A stretch of DNA of 64,000 nucleotides from assembly GCA_026874595.1 (NCBI GenBank), contig CM049315.1, forward strand, positions 17,321,664-17,385,663, written 5' to 3'. The position numbers and the translations under genes were made by a program. The stretch comes from Sipunculus nudus. Lineage: Eukaryota; Annelida; Sipuncula; Golfingiida; Sipunculidae. Each line of letters starts with the position of its first letter. Position 1 is the stretch's first letter. Below the pieces are notes generated by a model. It was not told the origin of the DNA. It saw only the letters and a program-made list of their open reading frames with translations, and ran no database searches. This document shows, in pieces, positions 11,176 to 24,426 of this stretch.

Positions 11176-12479
11176 TTTTTTTGTGTTTATGAGCTAAATT
11201 CTAAGTCTGTCTTAAGGAAAAAATAGACCAGGATGGGATATGTCACAGTCAGTAAAAACGATATGGCTGTGTGATGTTTTATTGTGTATTGTAAGATATT
11301 GTGAAACTGTCTGATTGGTTTTTGGTGAAAAAATTTACACATGATAATTCTGTTCGAATATTCTTTGTGTATGCTGTGACACAGGCTTTGATAGTATTTC
11401 CCAATGTATCAAGGTGATAATACCACATGAACTAGAGTTAAACAAACTTCAGGAGATTCATGTTTTCTTTCCATCAAAAGTTGCTGTTTAACCTTGTACT
11501 TGATAAATGTACACGACAAAGGAATGATGAGTAAATCCATGTTTTTAACGTACTCTTTATTGAAATAATGACTGAACTTATCAACATAAGCAAAAAAAAA
11601 AATAGTTTCATTACACATTGTTTCATATTACATCTATACACAAACACCATGCAGTCCACCTGTAATGGAAATTTCTTTTTTAGTTTTTTTTCATTGCAAT
11701 GTAAAATTAAATATTTTTCACAAAATATAACAGGGTTTTTGCCTGCTTAAACGACTTAAGTATTTACATATTGGAATAAATTTTACGCAAGCTTAAGTTA
11801 TCAGAATGCCTCAAGATACTATATGTTTGTTAATAAATACGTTGGAAATTATCACATGGCCAATTTGTGTTCTACTTTTTTCATATCTATATGAAAGAAA
11901 TACACACCATTTTAATATCCAGTTTTTTTTAGCTAAAATACCTTAAAATATTTCATTTAAACAAAAGTTTGATCTAACATGTCAGCGTTAACTCAATATT
12001 TTCATATCCTTTGTGTTAACTAGTAAAAGAGCCACAAAATCACTAAATGGTCATTTGAAATTGCATAAATAAATGGCACACTCATTATCATTTCTTAAAT
12101 ATATAGTTTTTAAGGACTCTCTAGATTACCGAATCGAACCTTTTTCATGCAAGCGTCACTCTTTTCACATCAGTTCTTCATCTGATATATTCCAGCTGTT
12201 TAAAACCTTTAACTTGATATATATTAAAAGGCATCGTTTTCCCATTGCTTTCGAATAAATATTTAACATACAGACGTTTACTTAAATAATTGACGCTTTC
12301 TGTGCCGATAAAACTAAAAGAACAAACAATGTATTGGTTTTAAAAAATTAATCTTGTTTCAGCTATTGAATAGATCAATATATAGATCTCAAAATGGTCT
12401 AAACATTCCAAGCAGGAAATAAATTTTATATTGTACATTTAATAAAAAAAATCGGAATCAAATGCGAAACACATCAAAC
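11176..12479. other. Intergenic, right half of the duplicated segment
   Basis: No gene recognised. About 11980-12260 matches about 4830-5100 and is part of the old duplication. The remainder is AT-rich with short ORFs only. Confidence 0.5.
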
Positions 12480-12934
12480 CAGTTTTTATGCCCTTCACTG
12501 GTTGCCAGTTGAGCAGAGAGTGAAATTTAAAGTTCTGACTCTGGTAAACAATGTGTTTATAAGCTTGCACCCAAGTATCTTCAGGAACTATTGCAACCAT
12601 ACAATCCATGCAGAGCACTGCGTTCTACTGACCAATATTTATTGAATATCCCTTTCACAAAATCATCTCGAGTGCAAATCGATGCCTTCAGCATCGCAGG
12701 GCCTAAAATGTGTAATGATCTTGCAGTATACTTGAAATCTATGTCCAGTTCCTCTCATTTTAAGAGTAAGTTGAAAATATTCTTTTCATAAATTACATCA
12801 AGACTCTTTTATTGTGTGGACACATTTCTTTTTATCTTGACGAATAAGCATCACTGTTATGTTTTTATGATGTTTATTCATATAATTTGTACAGCGTTTA
12901 ATGGCACTCTGTGGATTTTACGCTATATAAAGTA

Positions 12935-12968
<34 letters not shown>

Positions 12969-12970
12969 CA
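12480..12970 (+). mobile_element. CR1-like LINE 3' end
   Basis: Translates, with one frameshift near 12548, to the typical C-terminal tail of CR1/L2-type non-LTR retrotransposons: ALHWLPVEQRVKFKVL, then KLAPKYLQELLQPYNP, LRSTDQYLLNIP, and a stop near 12789. It continues into a 3'UTR with acgctatataaagtat and ends in an (ATT)n tail at about 12937-12965, the usual 3' tail of such elements. It is 5'-truncated and cannot code for reverse transcriptase. Confidence 0.8.
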
Positions 12971-13079
12971 TGTAAGTTACATGCAGAGGCCTGTAAAAAG
13001 AAACCTCATGGCTTTTGGACATATACAGAGCACTAAGATCAGTGGTAAGTACTAAAATGAGAAATGGAATGGGAACCTA

Positions 13080-15420
13080 CTTTCGACCAAATGCAGATAG
13101 AAATAAAAGTATCTCAATAGGAATGTAGGAAGCACTCAAACACGTATTACTGGATAAAATCACAAACGAAATTGGGCCTATCGACTTTACACCTGAACTA
13201 AATGGTGTCGTAAGTGGGGGTAAAAACTAACAAACATCTTATAATATCTTCCCATGCAACATTTACCTTTTAGCTCAAAATCTTCTGGAGGTAGGATACC
13301 ATACCTGTGATTGGAAAACTGCTAGGATTACGCTGGCGTATAGAGGTAAAGATAAGCATAGTGAAATGTACACTACTACGCAGCGGTTATACACTAAAGT
13401 CATTATATATCTCATTCCAATTTACCGCCGCTTTGTTTGGCAAGATTTTCAGAACTAGGTCTGGCATATGGCCAAGAATTGTTATCAAACCATGAGAGTG
13501 AGGTGTCATGGGATGAACACGGATGAAGTTGGATGCTCAATGCGACCCCATTGGTCTAATGGTCTTATAACAAATTTTTACAATTGTGCAAGGCCTAGTG
13601 GTGAAACCCCGATACCCTTGCTACACAAAGCAACGGTTAAAGCGGAAGAGCTACAACTGAAGTGTATAAACACCCCGTGAGGATGTAAGTGAAATGGCCA
13701 GTTATTTGCCATTAGCCATCTTTCACATCAAGCCAAGGTGTTTGAAAAACTTATAAAAGATACAATAGTGAAATTGCTCAGTCATGATTAGCTGATTTGT
13801 TGTTGTAAATATGCCTACATGGCACACAGTTCTATCATTATGGGTTTATTTAATTGATGACACCCACATAAACATGAACAAAGGACATCTTACTGATCCA
13901 TGCTACCTTAATCAATAATTCATTATTAGTAAGTACTAGTTAGGTTGTTCTAGAAGAACTGTACTCTGGTTTTCCTCTATCCTAAAAAGTCAACAAATAT
14001 TACGTTCCAATGAATAATTAACTAGAAAGAGAAACTTAAATGACGTTCCATTAGAATCTATTCTAGTACCATAATTGTTTACTTTTTATATTTATGAACT
14101 ATATTTAACATAAAATTAGGTAAATGTGTTGCATATGCGAATGGTATACCACTATATACCACCATGGTACTTCAGTATAAAAGGTTAACGTAAATTACAG
14201 CAAGCGGTAAATTATGTCTGCGACTGCTGCTCTCTGGTTGCTGCTAATCGATTGGTGATTACTGTTGCTGAGATTTATGTAATATTACTGGGAAGAAAAA
14301 TTTTAATAATCTTAGCGAAATCACTTATGGTGTATTGTTATAACAACTTTATGAAACAAAACAATTAGATTTATCAGCTGATGCCAAACTGTCATGGTTA
14401 ATACATGATCAACTACTTTTAAGTAGTTGTTTCCTAAGCTACATTATCAAACCAGTTCTCTAAATCAACGGAGCAGACCCATTCATTTAAAACCTTTGTC
14501 GCCCTGGTTAAAGATTTGTTGGTGCTTCCAGTCCTTCCAAGGGTACAAGCGGTGGAGCTGGATTTGTTTACAACACTTCCTTAGATGTGGTATTCAACCA
14601 ACACCCAAACAAAAATAATTTGATATACAATCGGCTTCAAAACCATACAACCCATTACTATGGCACTTGTCTACCACCTTCCACTTATACATATATTTTT
14701 ACACCAGGGTATTGTCACCATGAAGCTTGATTCGAAGAAATCTTCATACTACCAAGTTCAACTAGCATCAGCTGACTAATGAAACTTTACGAATCGAGAA
14801 CAGTCTGAATAGCTATAGTAATGGAACAGCCCTGCTATCGGACACCTGTTATCACGCCCCTACAAACCTGCTTTGTGAAATTCTTCCAAGACAAAGTAAA
14901 GAAAATCAGAGTGGGTCTTGACTCCACAGAGGGTTTCACGAAATATCCTCCAACTACCTCCCGATGCAGAGCGGACTCCGCTGCACGACTTTAAACTGTA
15001 AGCTCCCGGTGACTTCTGAAAGATTATCAACAAGTGTACTAACTAGACCTACTCTCTTGACCCCGACATCACTTAAAATAAAATCCCGACAGCAATCGTA
15101 CCTACCCTGACAACATTAATCAACTCATTACCGGCCACTGAGTTTCCAAGTCTGTGTACAAACTATGGGGGACAGCATAGGAAGGTACTGCGGTGGATGA
15201 GAGAAAACCAGCTTAAACTCATTAATCTAAAAGAGACTTGATGATAATCACAAAGCAAGCCCAGGTGGACCTGTCTGGAATATTTCTGTACAATCTGGTA
15301 GCCTACGTCTAGGAACTTTGGTGCCACATTAGACCAGGAAATGTCAATGGTTCAGCAGGTTATCTTTGTTATATGTAATATGTTAAAAATCAGGCTTCTC
15401 TCAAAGATAAAACGTGTGTT
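13080..15420 (+). mobile_element. Decayed LINE reverse transcriptase fragments
   Basis: Fragments resembling Jockey/CR1-type RT in several frames: near 13730-13790 AKVFEKLIKDTIVKLL (the motif after NYRPISL), near 14040-14100 VPLESILVP with FTFYIYEL (degraded GSILGPLLF), and near 14115-14140 KCVAYANG in place of the catalytic YADD. Further pieces at about 14870-14935 (FFQDKVKKIRVGLDS) and 15320-15400 (LGATLDQEMSMVQQV) suggest a second fragment. Stops and frameshifts are frequent and the catalytic Asp pair is lost. The pieces may come from more than one copy. Confidence 0.6.
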
Positions 15421-16309
15421 GGAACAGACAAATACTCGCTCTGAAGTCTTTTACAGAGAAATCACTTGCGGGTTTCCCAGACATCATTTATCTACGCTTG
15501 TAGACATCACATCTCAACTGTCTCCACTGTGACACATGCAGACCTGCCCCCAGATTGCTGTAGATATCGCCAGGCTTTACCACACTGGTACGCTTGACGG
15601 GCACTTCTGCAGAGTATGGTGCGCCTGACGAGTTATAAACGCTTGCTGAGGTTTCAACTCCAGCTCGTCTGCTTGCCAATTAGATAACGCCTCCAGAGAC
15701 AGAAATCCTGGGAACTTAAACTAAACATGTGCTATTCCTTTTTAATCTACAAAAAAAAACCCTCGTTGCTATAGAGACCGCAAACAGAGACAGCTCTAAC
15801 GTAATTTAATAATGTAACGATATTTACATCAAATGAGACACGTGTGATCTTAAATCAACGATCTCACGATAATATCTAAACATGATACTCCATATTTAGT
15901 TACGACAAATTATCAAAACAATCACCTGGCTATTCCCCTACTACAACATACTATACAATAGCTGAGTCACAGTTCCCTGGTGACAACCAGTCAGAAAAAA
16001 GACAGCGAAACATCGTATGGTTTAACCCACCATAGAGAAGAAATGTCGAAACCAACATCAGCCAAAAATACTTGGTTATCATTCCTTCATTTACGAAACG
16101 GTAAAAGCATCTGTCTGCTCTTGATTTGGAGAAAACTAGAAAGATTGCTAATGTTAGAATTCACGTTGAAAGGGTTTATGGCTGTGTCAGACAAAAATAT
16201 ACTTTACTTGCTTCAACACTTCCAACTGATTTAATTTCAATGCTCAGCTAATGAAAAATGTTCATCAATTGATATTTTAGCAACTGTTTGTTGTGCCTTA
16301 CTTAACATG
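15421..16309. other. Intergenic, nothing recognised
   Basis: Short unrelated ORFs only. The 84-codon ORF at 15980-16234 has no recognisable family and no splice context that supports it. Confidence 0.4.
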
Positions 16310-16314
16310 TCTGA

Positions 16315-16740
16315 TTCTTTGGTTCCATTAGACTAACTATAATATTCATATATGGAACTATAATGCTCACATTTACTGTTCTGCAATTAAAATTAAAACC
16401 TTGATTCAATTTTTCTTAGATATTCATTTTTGGAACTATGATGCTCACATATACTGTTCTATAAACGACAGTGGTTCCATTTGACTGCCTATGATATTCA
16501 TGTATGGAACTATAACGCTCACATTCACTGTTCTGCAATTAAAATTAAACATTGGTTCAATCCGTCTATGATATTTATTTCTGAAAATATGGTGCTCACA
16601 TATTCTATTCTATAATTTAAAGTATAAAAAAAAAAAAAAAAAAAAAAACAGTGGTTCCATTTGACCGAGTACGGTATTTATTTATGGAACTATAATGCTC
16701 ACATATACTGTTCTATAATTCAAAGTAATACGCTTAAACT
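16315..16740. repeat. Tandem repeat, about 75-80 bp, five units
   Basis: Units begin at about 16320, 16404, 16472, 16553 and 16650 and share ggttcca, then a TATTCAT/TATTTAT block, tggaactat, gctcacat and ctgttct. Unit 4 is followed by a poly(A) run of about 24 that has expanded it. The divergence between units indicates an old array. Confidence 0.8.
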
Positions 16741-17339
16741 TACAATTTGCTGTTTCTACAATAAAACCGAGTTTTAATCTCGAGTGCTACTGTTATTTTC
16801 CTTTCTTTAACCTTCTGGCCTGTTGGAGCTTTCTGCAATCTGGGTGGAACCACTAGGATTTTGGTTTCTGTTTCAACTGCAGGGATTGCCAATGAAACAC
16901 AAATTTGGCACACGACATTTTAGCATTGTATTTCTTGATCATCGTGTATCTTATCAGTCCTGCAGTTGCAACAAACATTAAGCCTGTGGAGTAACCGGGC
17001 ACAGTGTAGGGTAAGAGTAGTACTTACCAACAAGTTCAGGCAAAGTACACTTTATAAAGAATTTTTTTGCCCTGTCACTGCATTTCTCCTAAAACTTTTT
17101 ATCAGGTTATCCTTTCCATTTGCAGATCATTTGTGAACCAGACAACAAAATCACAGTATTTGCGCTGTGACAGATGTAGCTGAGCTTGTACCTGATAAAA
17201 GTACGCAGTGGCGACAGTGTGAGGCTACCACCATCATTTATATTTAAACAGAAGGACTTAGGGGATTCTGCTATTTCAATTAATCGACTTTCTTTTCACA
17301 GTTATAACATTTTAATTCAACACAACCAACACCACAATT

Positions 17340-18460
17340 AATGGCTCAACCTATGTCAAAAGTGCAGGTTTTGATCCATATTTGCTGAAATTGCTAAGGA
17401 AAGTATCCAGTTCTGTACTGGTTGGGTTCATGCTCGATTCAGTTGCCTTTGATTGTCCAGAATCGAGAGGAATAGCCAGCAGAGGCCTCCTAATTGCTAT
17501 TAATGATATCATTTTCCTCGCAGAACAAAAGTCTATTTCAATGACAGGTAGGTATCTTACAGGTGTCTGTGACGGAATAACCCAACCGACCTTTTCTTGG
17601 GTAACATTCTTAGCCTCCTGCCTTTGTCTCCACAGCAAAGAAGATGGCCGCCACATAAGTACAAGATTCGGTCAGTCCTGCAATACAGTTGCAGTGGGCT
17701 GACATAATCTTTTCATCCACTTTAGCAATTATCCGTGGCATCTCGCAATCTGTGGGAGTGGATGCCCTTACAAAAATAATAACTATACATTTCATTACTT
17801 CAAAAATCTGCAAAAATATTCCCACAACTTGATGCAATAATAGGGATTATTGTTGGTAAACTAAGTAAACTCTAAAGACTTCCAATTACGTCTAATATTC
17901 CATGTACTATTAAAATGATTCTTCTTCTTAATACACTTGTGTTAGATATTTGATAATTGGACAATTATTGCTCTAAACTGAATTTTATATATATATATAT
18001 ATATATTATGTTTATACATGTTTATACATTCATGCAGTATGCAAATAAATAAATAGCAAATATATATGCATGTGAGTGTATTCTGACCACATGCCTCATT
18101 AGACAGAACTCTGTAAAACACATGCAGCACATGGCATAATGGATACATGATCATTATACATGAAGATGCAATGAAACTGTAGATAATTATTTAGTACGTA
18201 CCCTTCCCAAGAGTATACTAACTCCATGGTTTGATGGTTTTATGACACCTATTTCTTTGATTACCCAACCTGAGACAAACTGCATACAAGCCTCCAGTCT
18301 TTTAAATGCTTTAAGATCATAAGCAGTGAAGACATATTGTTAAATATCAGGGATATAACAATGTCAGCAAATGTGTTATTTGGCCACAAATAAACATCTT
18401 CACACCACTGTGATTTTGGTACGGTATAAGAATCCAAATTGTTGATCATCTTGATTACCT
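17340..18460 (-). pseudogene. SWIM zinc-finger protein, broken
   Basis: Minus-strand blocks of a SWIM-domain family often found next to YqaJ-like exonucleases in invertebrates. Upstream block 18450-18200 ends SGWVIKEIGVIKPSNHG and runs to a donor-like gtacgt. The middle block (about 17785-17620) reads MSAHCNCIAGLTESC and is the SWIM motif, but the final ligand is Tyr (C-T-Y) where C-x-H is expected. The downstream block (17600-17351) includes WVIPSQTPV and LPVIEIDFCSARK and is shifted in frame relative to the SWIM block. The missing His, the frameshift and the lack of a start argue for a pseudogene. The family name is by pattern only. Confidence 0.55.
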
Positions 18461-18639
18461 CCAGAAACCTAGACTTAGCTGCGTTGTCAAGATTTTCTCA
18501 GTAACCTTAGAATTGTTACTGTGCCATTTTAACACGTGACAAGCTGCAAACAGTACTGATAAGCATGCACTGAACAGTGCATTTCCCGGAGGCAGCCCAG
18601 CAGTGCCTCCCAGCATGGCTCATCATGGTCAGTGCTGGG

Positions 18640-19070
18640 GTTCCTAGATCCTGTGACGCTGATAGAAACACTCTAAGAGTCCTTTGTATATACTTTGCGA
18701 CAATTACAACTGAAGAAAATGCAAAAGAGACATATGTAGGCTCAACACGAAACATCTTCAAAACTAGATTCATTAACCAAACAAACCTCATTTAGAAACG
18801 CCGAAATACATCTGGGAATATAAAATCAAACAACGTGCGCCTTAATATCACGTGGAAATACCAAACAGTGCAAAACCCTACTCCCCGCCAACAAATAGAC
18901 GCAATTTGTGTCTCTGGGAAAATACTTTATTATATGCCAACCTCAACTTGCAACCCTCTTAACAAAGGAATGAACTGGCGACGTCATGTAAACACCCTAA
19001 CAATTTTTTTTGCGGAACCTGGCACGCCAACATCAAGCAACCGACAAGGAACAGCGTAGCACCGAATCGC
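18640..19070 (+). mobile_element. Penelope-like element, GIY-YIG end relic
   Basis: Reads ETYVGSTRNIFKTRF near 18728-18772, the YIG half of the GIY-YIG endonuclease of Penelope-like retroelements. It continues with YFIICQPQLATL near 18925-18960 and damaged text resembling the family's Cys-His block (NKRNELATSC plus H). There are several stops and frameshifts. It shares the same C-terminal layout as the better copy at 35880-36600. No reverse transcriptase part is present. Confidence 0.65.
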
Positions 19071-19119
19071 ATCATTAATCTCGAGCTCGGACTACCAGAA
19101 TACCAGAAGCCGGCCCTCA

Positions 19120-19850
19120 ACATAGATTAATAATAATAACAATTTATTCTTATTATGCGTACATATCCAGAATACAAAACCCTGCTTAAGGCGCATAACA
19201 ATAAAATATATAAATAACAATACATTTAAGATAAATGACAATAATTGTAAATATTTTAAACATAATGCCAGTGTTAAGATAAATAAAATGTCATAATATT
19301 AAATACTTAAACATGGCATACAATCTACAATTTACATTATATATTATCATAGGCTTGCCTTAAAAGCTGAGTCTTCAGTGCACATTTAAATATTTCAATA
19401 GAATCTGATTTTTTTTTATAAAATCCGGCAAACTGTTCCAGAGCACAACAACTGAATACAATCTTTCCCCATATGTAGATAATTCACTCCTAGGTTCACA
19501 AAGACGCATGTACATATTACTTGATCTCTATGCACGAGGTGTAAAATGTAACTGGAGTAATTCTGTGACATAAAGAGGTGCTTACTAAATGAGAGCTACT
19601 CCATATTTTAAATCTAATACGAAATTCTACGGATAGCCAATGCAACTCGAACAAGATGGGTGATATATATGGAAACAATGAGAGCCGTCTGAATTTGAAT
19701 TCTTTGCATCTGAGATTTGGGTACTCCGTATATAAGGGAATTACAAACATCTAACCTCGACAAAATCAAACTCTGTGCTAACTGTGCAGATTAAGGACAG
19801 TGTACAGCTGACCCTGTTCCTAGTGACTTACTATAAACAAAAACCCCCAT
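19120..19850 (-). mobile_element. CR1-like LINE 3' end (minus strand)
   Basis: Minus-strand translation gives FELHWLSVEFRIRFKIW near 19660-19600, then GERLYSVVVLWNSLPDFIKK near 19470-19415, the familiar C-terminus of CR1/L2-like LINE ORF2. The element ends at the left in an AT-rich tail with a (TAA)n stretch at 19125-19140. It is 5'-truncated and damaged. Confidence 0.75.
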
Positions 19851-20734
19851 AATGATTTACAGCAACGGACAATACTAGGCTGCAAGGTCAGAAAAGTGCC
19901 ATACGCTCTATGCATGAGGTACGAATTAAATAAGTTAGTAATAAAATGCCTGAAAAAATTTAGTTTAGTTCATTATGCATAATATAGAAATGCTCTGGAC
20001 AGCCAATGAGCACTCTGTCATCAATTAAGAAAAATATTATAAAAAGAGGACTATGTACAACAATATATATATAGTATTCGCCATATTAATATTTCTTTGT
20101 TTATACATTACATTATACAAGAGGAACATCGAAAAAAGCGACTATAATATCTGTTATAAGTTTACTCTGTTTAATAATAATCAGATGAGAAGCTTAGCAT
20201 TTTTTACCAATATGGCTTAATATTCAATATAATTCTTTAAATTATGAAATTATGATTTATTTTTGTTCGGAATAAAATAATTGTTCAATATCATTGGGAT
20301 TAAAGCAAGGAATTATGAATTATTTGTTTGATAAAATTAAATGATGAAAACCAAAAGTTACAATATAGTTGCATGTTTTAAATTCAGAAACAAAACTGTA
20401 TTTATCAATAACTGGTTGTTAAGTTATTTTAACTGGTGCTTTCAAGAATTATTACACTCTCTTAAATTTGTTATATATCTTTGTATTTCATATATCTCAG
20501 CTGTACTGAAGTGATCTTCCCCGGCCGACTTTTATACACACATTAACACCAAATTACACAGTGTAAACTAATGAAGGCTAGTATAATATTAAATCTCCAC
20601 TTCATATCCACCTTCTTGGAAACAAAAGTATTTTTATATATCTCAATGGCACTCAAATATTATTTTCTTATCATCATATTTTCAACAATGTCCACACCAT
20701 GAACTTCGAACCCTTAACATTCCGTTCAGGATCA
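19851..20734. other. Intergenic, nothing recognised
   Basis: Very AT-rich DNA with no supported gene, exon or named repeat. Confidence 0.5.
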
Positions 20735-21006
20735 GTTTGTTTTAATATCATCTTAATAGTCCTTAGACTTACTGACATGTCTTTTATGCTAATTCTTAAA
20801 CAAGCATATTTTTGTTTTGCAATCATAGCTTGTTTTAATATCATCTAAATAGTCCCTAGACTTAATCACATGTCTTTCATGCTAATTCTTAAACAAGCAT
20901 ATTTTGTTTTGTAATCATAGCTTGTTTTAATATCATCAAAATAGTCCTTAGACTTACTTATATGTCTAATTCTTAAACAAGCATATTTTTGTTTTGTAAT
21001 CATAGT
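20735..21006. repeat. Tandem repeat, about 92 bp, three units
   Basis: Three consecutive units starting at about 20735, 20828 and 20920, each with ttgttttaatatcatc, agtcc(t/c)tagactta, acatgtct, gctaattcttaaacaagcat and aatcatag. The third unit is about 7-8 bp shorter. The units are highly similar, suggesting recent expansion. Confidence 0.9.
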
Positions 21007-21337
21007 CTGTTATCTTGATGCGTGTATAAATGCGTTCTGTCTTTAGACAGAAATGTATAACTAAACATCCAAGGAGGTAAAGGGAAAATCTCGATTCATG
21101 GTAACACCAAACTATGTCAAAAGGACTTCAATTCTGTGAGACAATCAACGGAAACATGCTTTTTAGCACCCTATAAAATTTTGGTGTATGAATTATAATT
21201 CCCCTAAAATTTGTACACAGTTATTTTATCAAATAACTCATATGAGCTAGAAAACATGAGACCTGACCTATACCTTTATATTCCCCAGACCATGAAACCT
21301 GAATTATTTCAATAAAATTCTCCGAGGTGTTTAAATA

Positions 21338-21560
21338 TTGGTGACCTTGACCTTGATATTTAAGGTCAAAGGGGCTGAAATGTATTCTTATCAACCCCAT
21401 GATTTAGTGGGTGCATATTTTCACCCACAAGTTGATACACAAGTTGTTTCTGTTAGAGGGGGAACCTTCAAAACTGGTGACCTTAACCATGATTTTAAGG
21501 TCAAATCCGTAGAAACATATTATATTCCCCCCTCAGTTATGGGGAGGGATTAAACGGGTA
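21338..21560. repeat. Twofold repeat with TGACCT/AGGTCA
   Basis: Two diverged units (about 21338-21430 and 21475-21560) each contain ggtgaccttga or ggtgaccttaa followed about 15 bases later by ttaaggtcaaa, giving inverted TGACCT/AGGTCA half-sites. The half-site matches nuclear-receptor elements, but repeats of this type are common in mollusc DNA and no gene is adjacent. The overlapping 71-codon ORF is not a gene. Confidence 0.55.
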
Positions 21561-21585
21561 GACATTAAATGGGTATACCTTAAAG

Positions 21586-21589
<4 letters not shown>

Positions 21590-21645
<56 letters not shown>
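21590..21645. repeat. (TA)n microsatellite
   Basis: About 27 TA units, followed by a small inverted repeat (atggttttatgg-aaaaccatat). Confidence 0.95.
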
Positions 21646-21646
<1 letters not shown>

Positions 21647-22179
21647 TTTTATGGAAAACCATATAGATATAGTGTCAGGATATAAAAGACCAAGGTAACG
21701 TGACGTTATTTTCAATTTGCTTTTAGGTGAAAAAAAATGTTGTTGTTAATGTTAAGCTATAATATTATTATAGTCAGCTAAGCATCGTGACCCACTTGAT
21801 CTATGCATGATCACAGTGTAAGCAATGTTTTGTTTTATTATACTGCGGTATCCATGCACCATTCAATAAGATATAATTATAAAGATTGTCGACAACACGT
21901 ATATATTCCTGTATATTTTATGGGTATAATGACTAGACCGTATTTCTCATCAGCTTCACCAGTTACCTACTTTTTTTAAAATATTTTAATGAAACTAGAT
22001 TGAAAGGGTTAATGGTGGAGCTTTAAGTACATGTACACCTTGATTTACACAAAATAATTGTTACTATATTTAAGTTGATGTACTTGGATTGTGTTCAAAT
22101 ACTATCAATGAATTATCATCACAAAACCCAACCAGATGTAGCCAATCGTACTGCATCATCCATAGTAAACCATACCGGA

Positions 22180-22430
22180 TGTATCCACCAGAACAAATCA
22201 CCTTCATTTATCCCGATTTTCGATCTTTACTGAACTTAATCGCATTATTCCCACCAATGGTCTCCACTGGATTAAATCACATTAATCCCCACCAGAGGTC
22301 TCCACTGGACTACATCACATTAATCCCCTCCAGAGGTCTCTATCGGAGTAATAAATCACTCATAATGATCCTTACCAGATTATCCACCCGACTAGCTCAC
22401 TTACAGTAACCCCCGCCAGAGGCCAATAAA
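22180..22430. repeat. Tandem repeat, about 44 bp
   Basis: Roughly five diverged units with the pattern ccaccagaggtctccactgg followed by a sequence like actacatcacattaatcccc. The 106-codon ORF across it (22089-22409) is a by-product of the repeat period, not a gene. Confidence 0.8.
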
Positions 22431-22461
22431 AGGACTTTGTCTTTTCAGTCATCCAAACCTT

Positions 22462-22464
22462 TGG

Positions 22465-22520
<56 letters not shown>
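22462..22520. repeat. (TC)n-(TA)n compound microsatellite
   Basis: A TC repeat runs directly into a TA repeat. Confidence 0.95.
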
Positions 22521-22524
<4 letters not shown>

Positions 22525-24426
22525 CTCTCAAACCACGGTAGTATTTATATAGATAGACTCTTACAGGCTTGTTTAATTAATCTGAAAGTAGTAAATAAGA
22601 TAACAAGATAATCATAGACCTTCACTGGGGGTTGAACTGGCTTCCTTATTGTGTCAGGTCTAAAAATAGTTTCTTATTAATCGTTTAATCCCATAGAGCT
22701 TGACATATTCCGATGAATATCATTTATATTATGTGAGGGATAAAATATCGGGATGTAAATATTATCTGATTGATAGAAGCAGTATGTATATATTTTGAAT
22801 TAAAATTTTGGTTCAGGAATTTGTTCCCGGGGGAGGGAGGTCCTTCATGTAACTTAATTAACCTCTCTGCTGCAGGTAGGCTCTGCGTGGGACAAAGAAT
22901 TTACGTAGCCATTCGCATTTTAGACATTATTGAACAATGGTGATTAAGCCCATTTTGATTAATGCGCATTAATTAAAATTTAAAAATTTGTCTCTCTGTT
23001 CACATTATTTAAAAATTACTGATAAATATACATTACCATTTTCCATAATTCTTAAAGCCTCTTGTATTTCACTTTTATACTAAAATCTCTGATTGTGGTA
23101 CCATACACAATGAAAGAAAAATAAGCATGACTTAAAAATATCAAAGAAGGACGCATAATAAACATTGATTTAAATGCAACCCATGTTTGAGTACAAAAGA
23201 TAACAAAACAACAAAACTGTCATCGATTCCAAAATATTTTGAATTCTTGACAGTTTCATTTCAATTAAGGACATATCTATCATATAAAATAAAGTTCGTA
23301 TTTTTAATTGATGTTCCAACATAAGTATGCCCTACCAGAACCACGTGTTTCACAAAACAAAAGTCCGAATCATATTTGAGTACGAAAGATAACGACACAA
23401 CCAAACTACCTTTCATTAAAAAAAATGTACTAAGTCTTGCAAGTCCCAATTCACATTTATAAATAATTTGCCTATTAAGATGAATCAGTCGATAAAGGAT
23501 GACGTAGACTTCTACTAGCGACGCTTGAGCCTTCCATAATACATTCTTATATCACTATGTTTCAGGCATATGATTTTCTGAGGTTTTGTCTTATAATGTA
23601 TGTAATGTTTATAATAATAAATTACCAGTCTTTGATCTTACACGAGCTTTTTAAATCAAAAATAGCATTTGAACTACCACATAGAAGACCATTTGATGTA
23701 ACAAAACCTTGAAATAAAAATTTTATTTTTACATGTTATTAGAATTATATGAATTCAATAATGCACATGATTTTATATATCTCCCCCTGGAGCAACATAG
23801 ATACTGCTTTATATCGCGGGGGAAGGGTTAATTATGTTTCTACGGTCGTGTGCTTTGTTCGGGTCCAGTGGGTGAGGACTGAGGGATTATTTTTAAATAA
23901 AAAAAAATACGCACTAAAGATTTAGACAGAATCATGTGATCTTTTGTGACATATTCGACCCGACACTTAGTGTCAGCTGTCTCCAACAAATGTTGCAGGT
24001 GTGGAGGAAAGGGTCGGTTGTGCCCTAAAACAATTGACAGAGAACTGTTGGCATAAAGTGTCACTAACCCCGAAGGCTTCAAGGAATAATTATTTTTTGA
24101 ATGGTGCAATATCAAATCCGTCCTTGTCCATTCTTAGATCTCATGAAAAAAAAATAAAACAAATATTACACCAGATTATCGAGTATCGAAATTGGATATC
24201 CTTAAAACAGATGTAATGTATGATTGGAAAAAGTAATTTTTGAATGGTAAGATTGATAAATCCCTCTTTTTATACAATATTCCATCTGTACATTAATTAA
24301 AATTGCCTTGCTACCCGTTTATAATCATGAACCTTCTTTGACCTGATGTAAAGTTCTGATTATTAATCAATGAAAGCTCTGGATTTTAAATGTTAGTTTT
24401 ATCGAAATGCTGTCACACCTGCATGT

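Noticed and set aside
16315-16740. CRISPR-like array of repeats
   Set aside because: Units are diverged, contiguous and lack spacers; ordinary tandem repeat in an animal genome.
17382-17702. 106-codon plus-strand ORF
   Set aside because: Antisense to the SWIM-family relic, whose minus-strand text matches a known protein pattern better.
22089-22409. 106-codon ORF
   Set aside because: Falls on a 44-bp tandem repeat; open because of the repeat, not because of coding.
24001-24216. ORF pair at 23.8-24.2 kb with some protein-like text on the minus strand
   Set aside because: Phrases could not be matched to any family with confidence.
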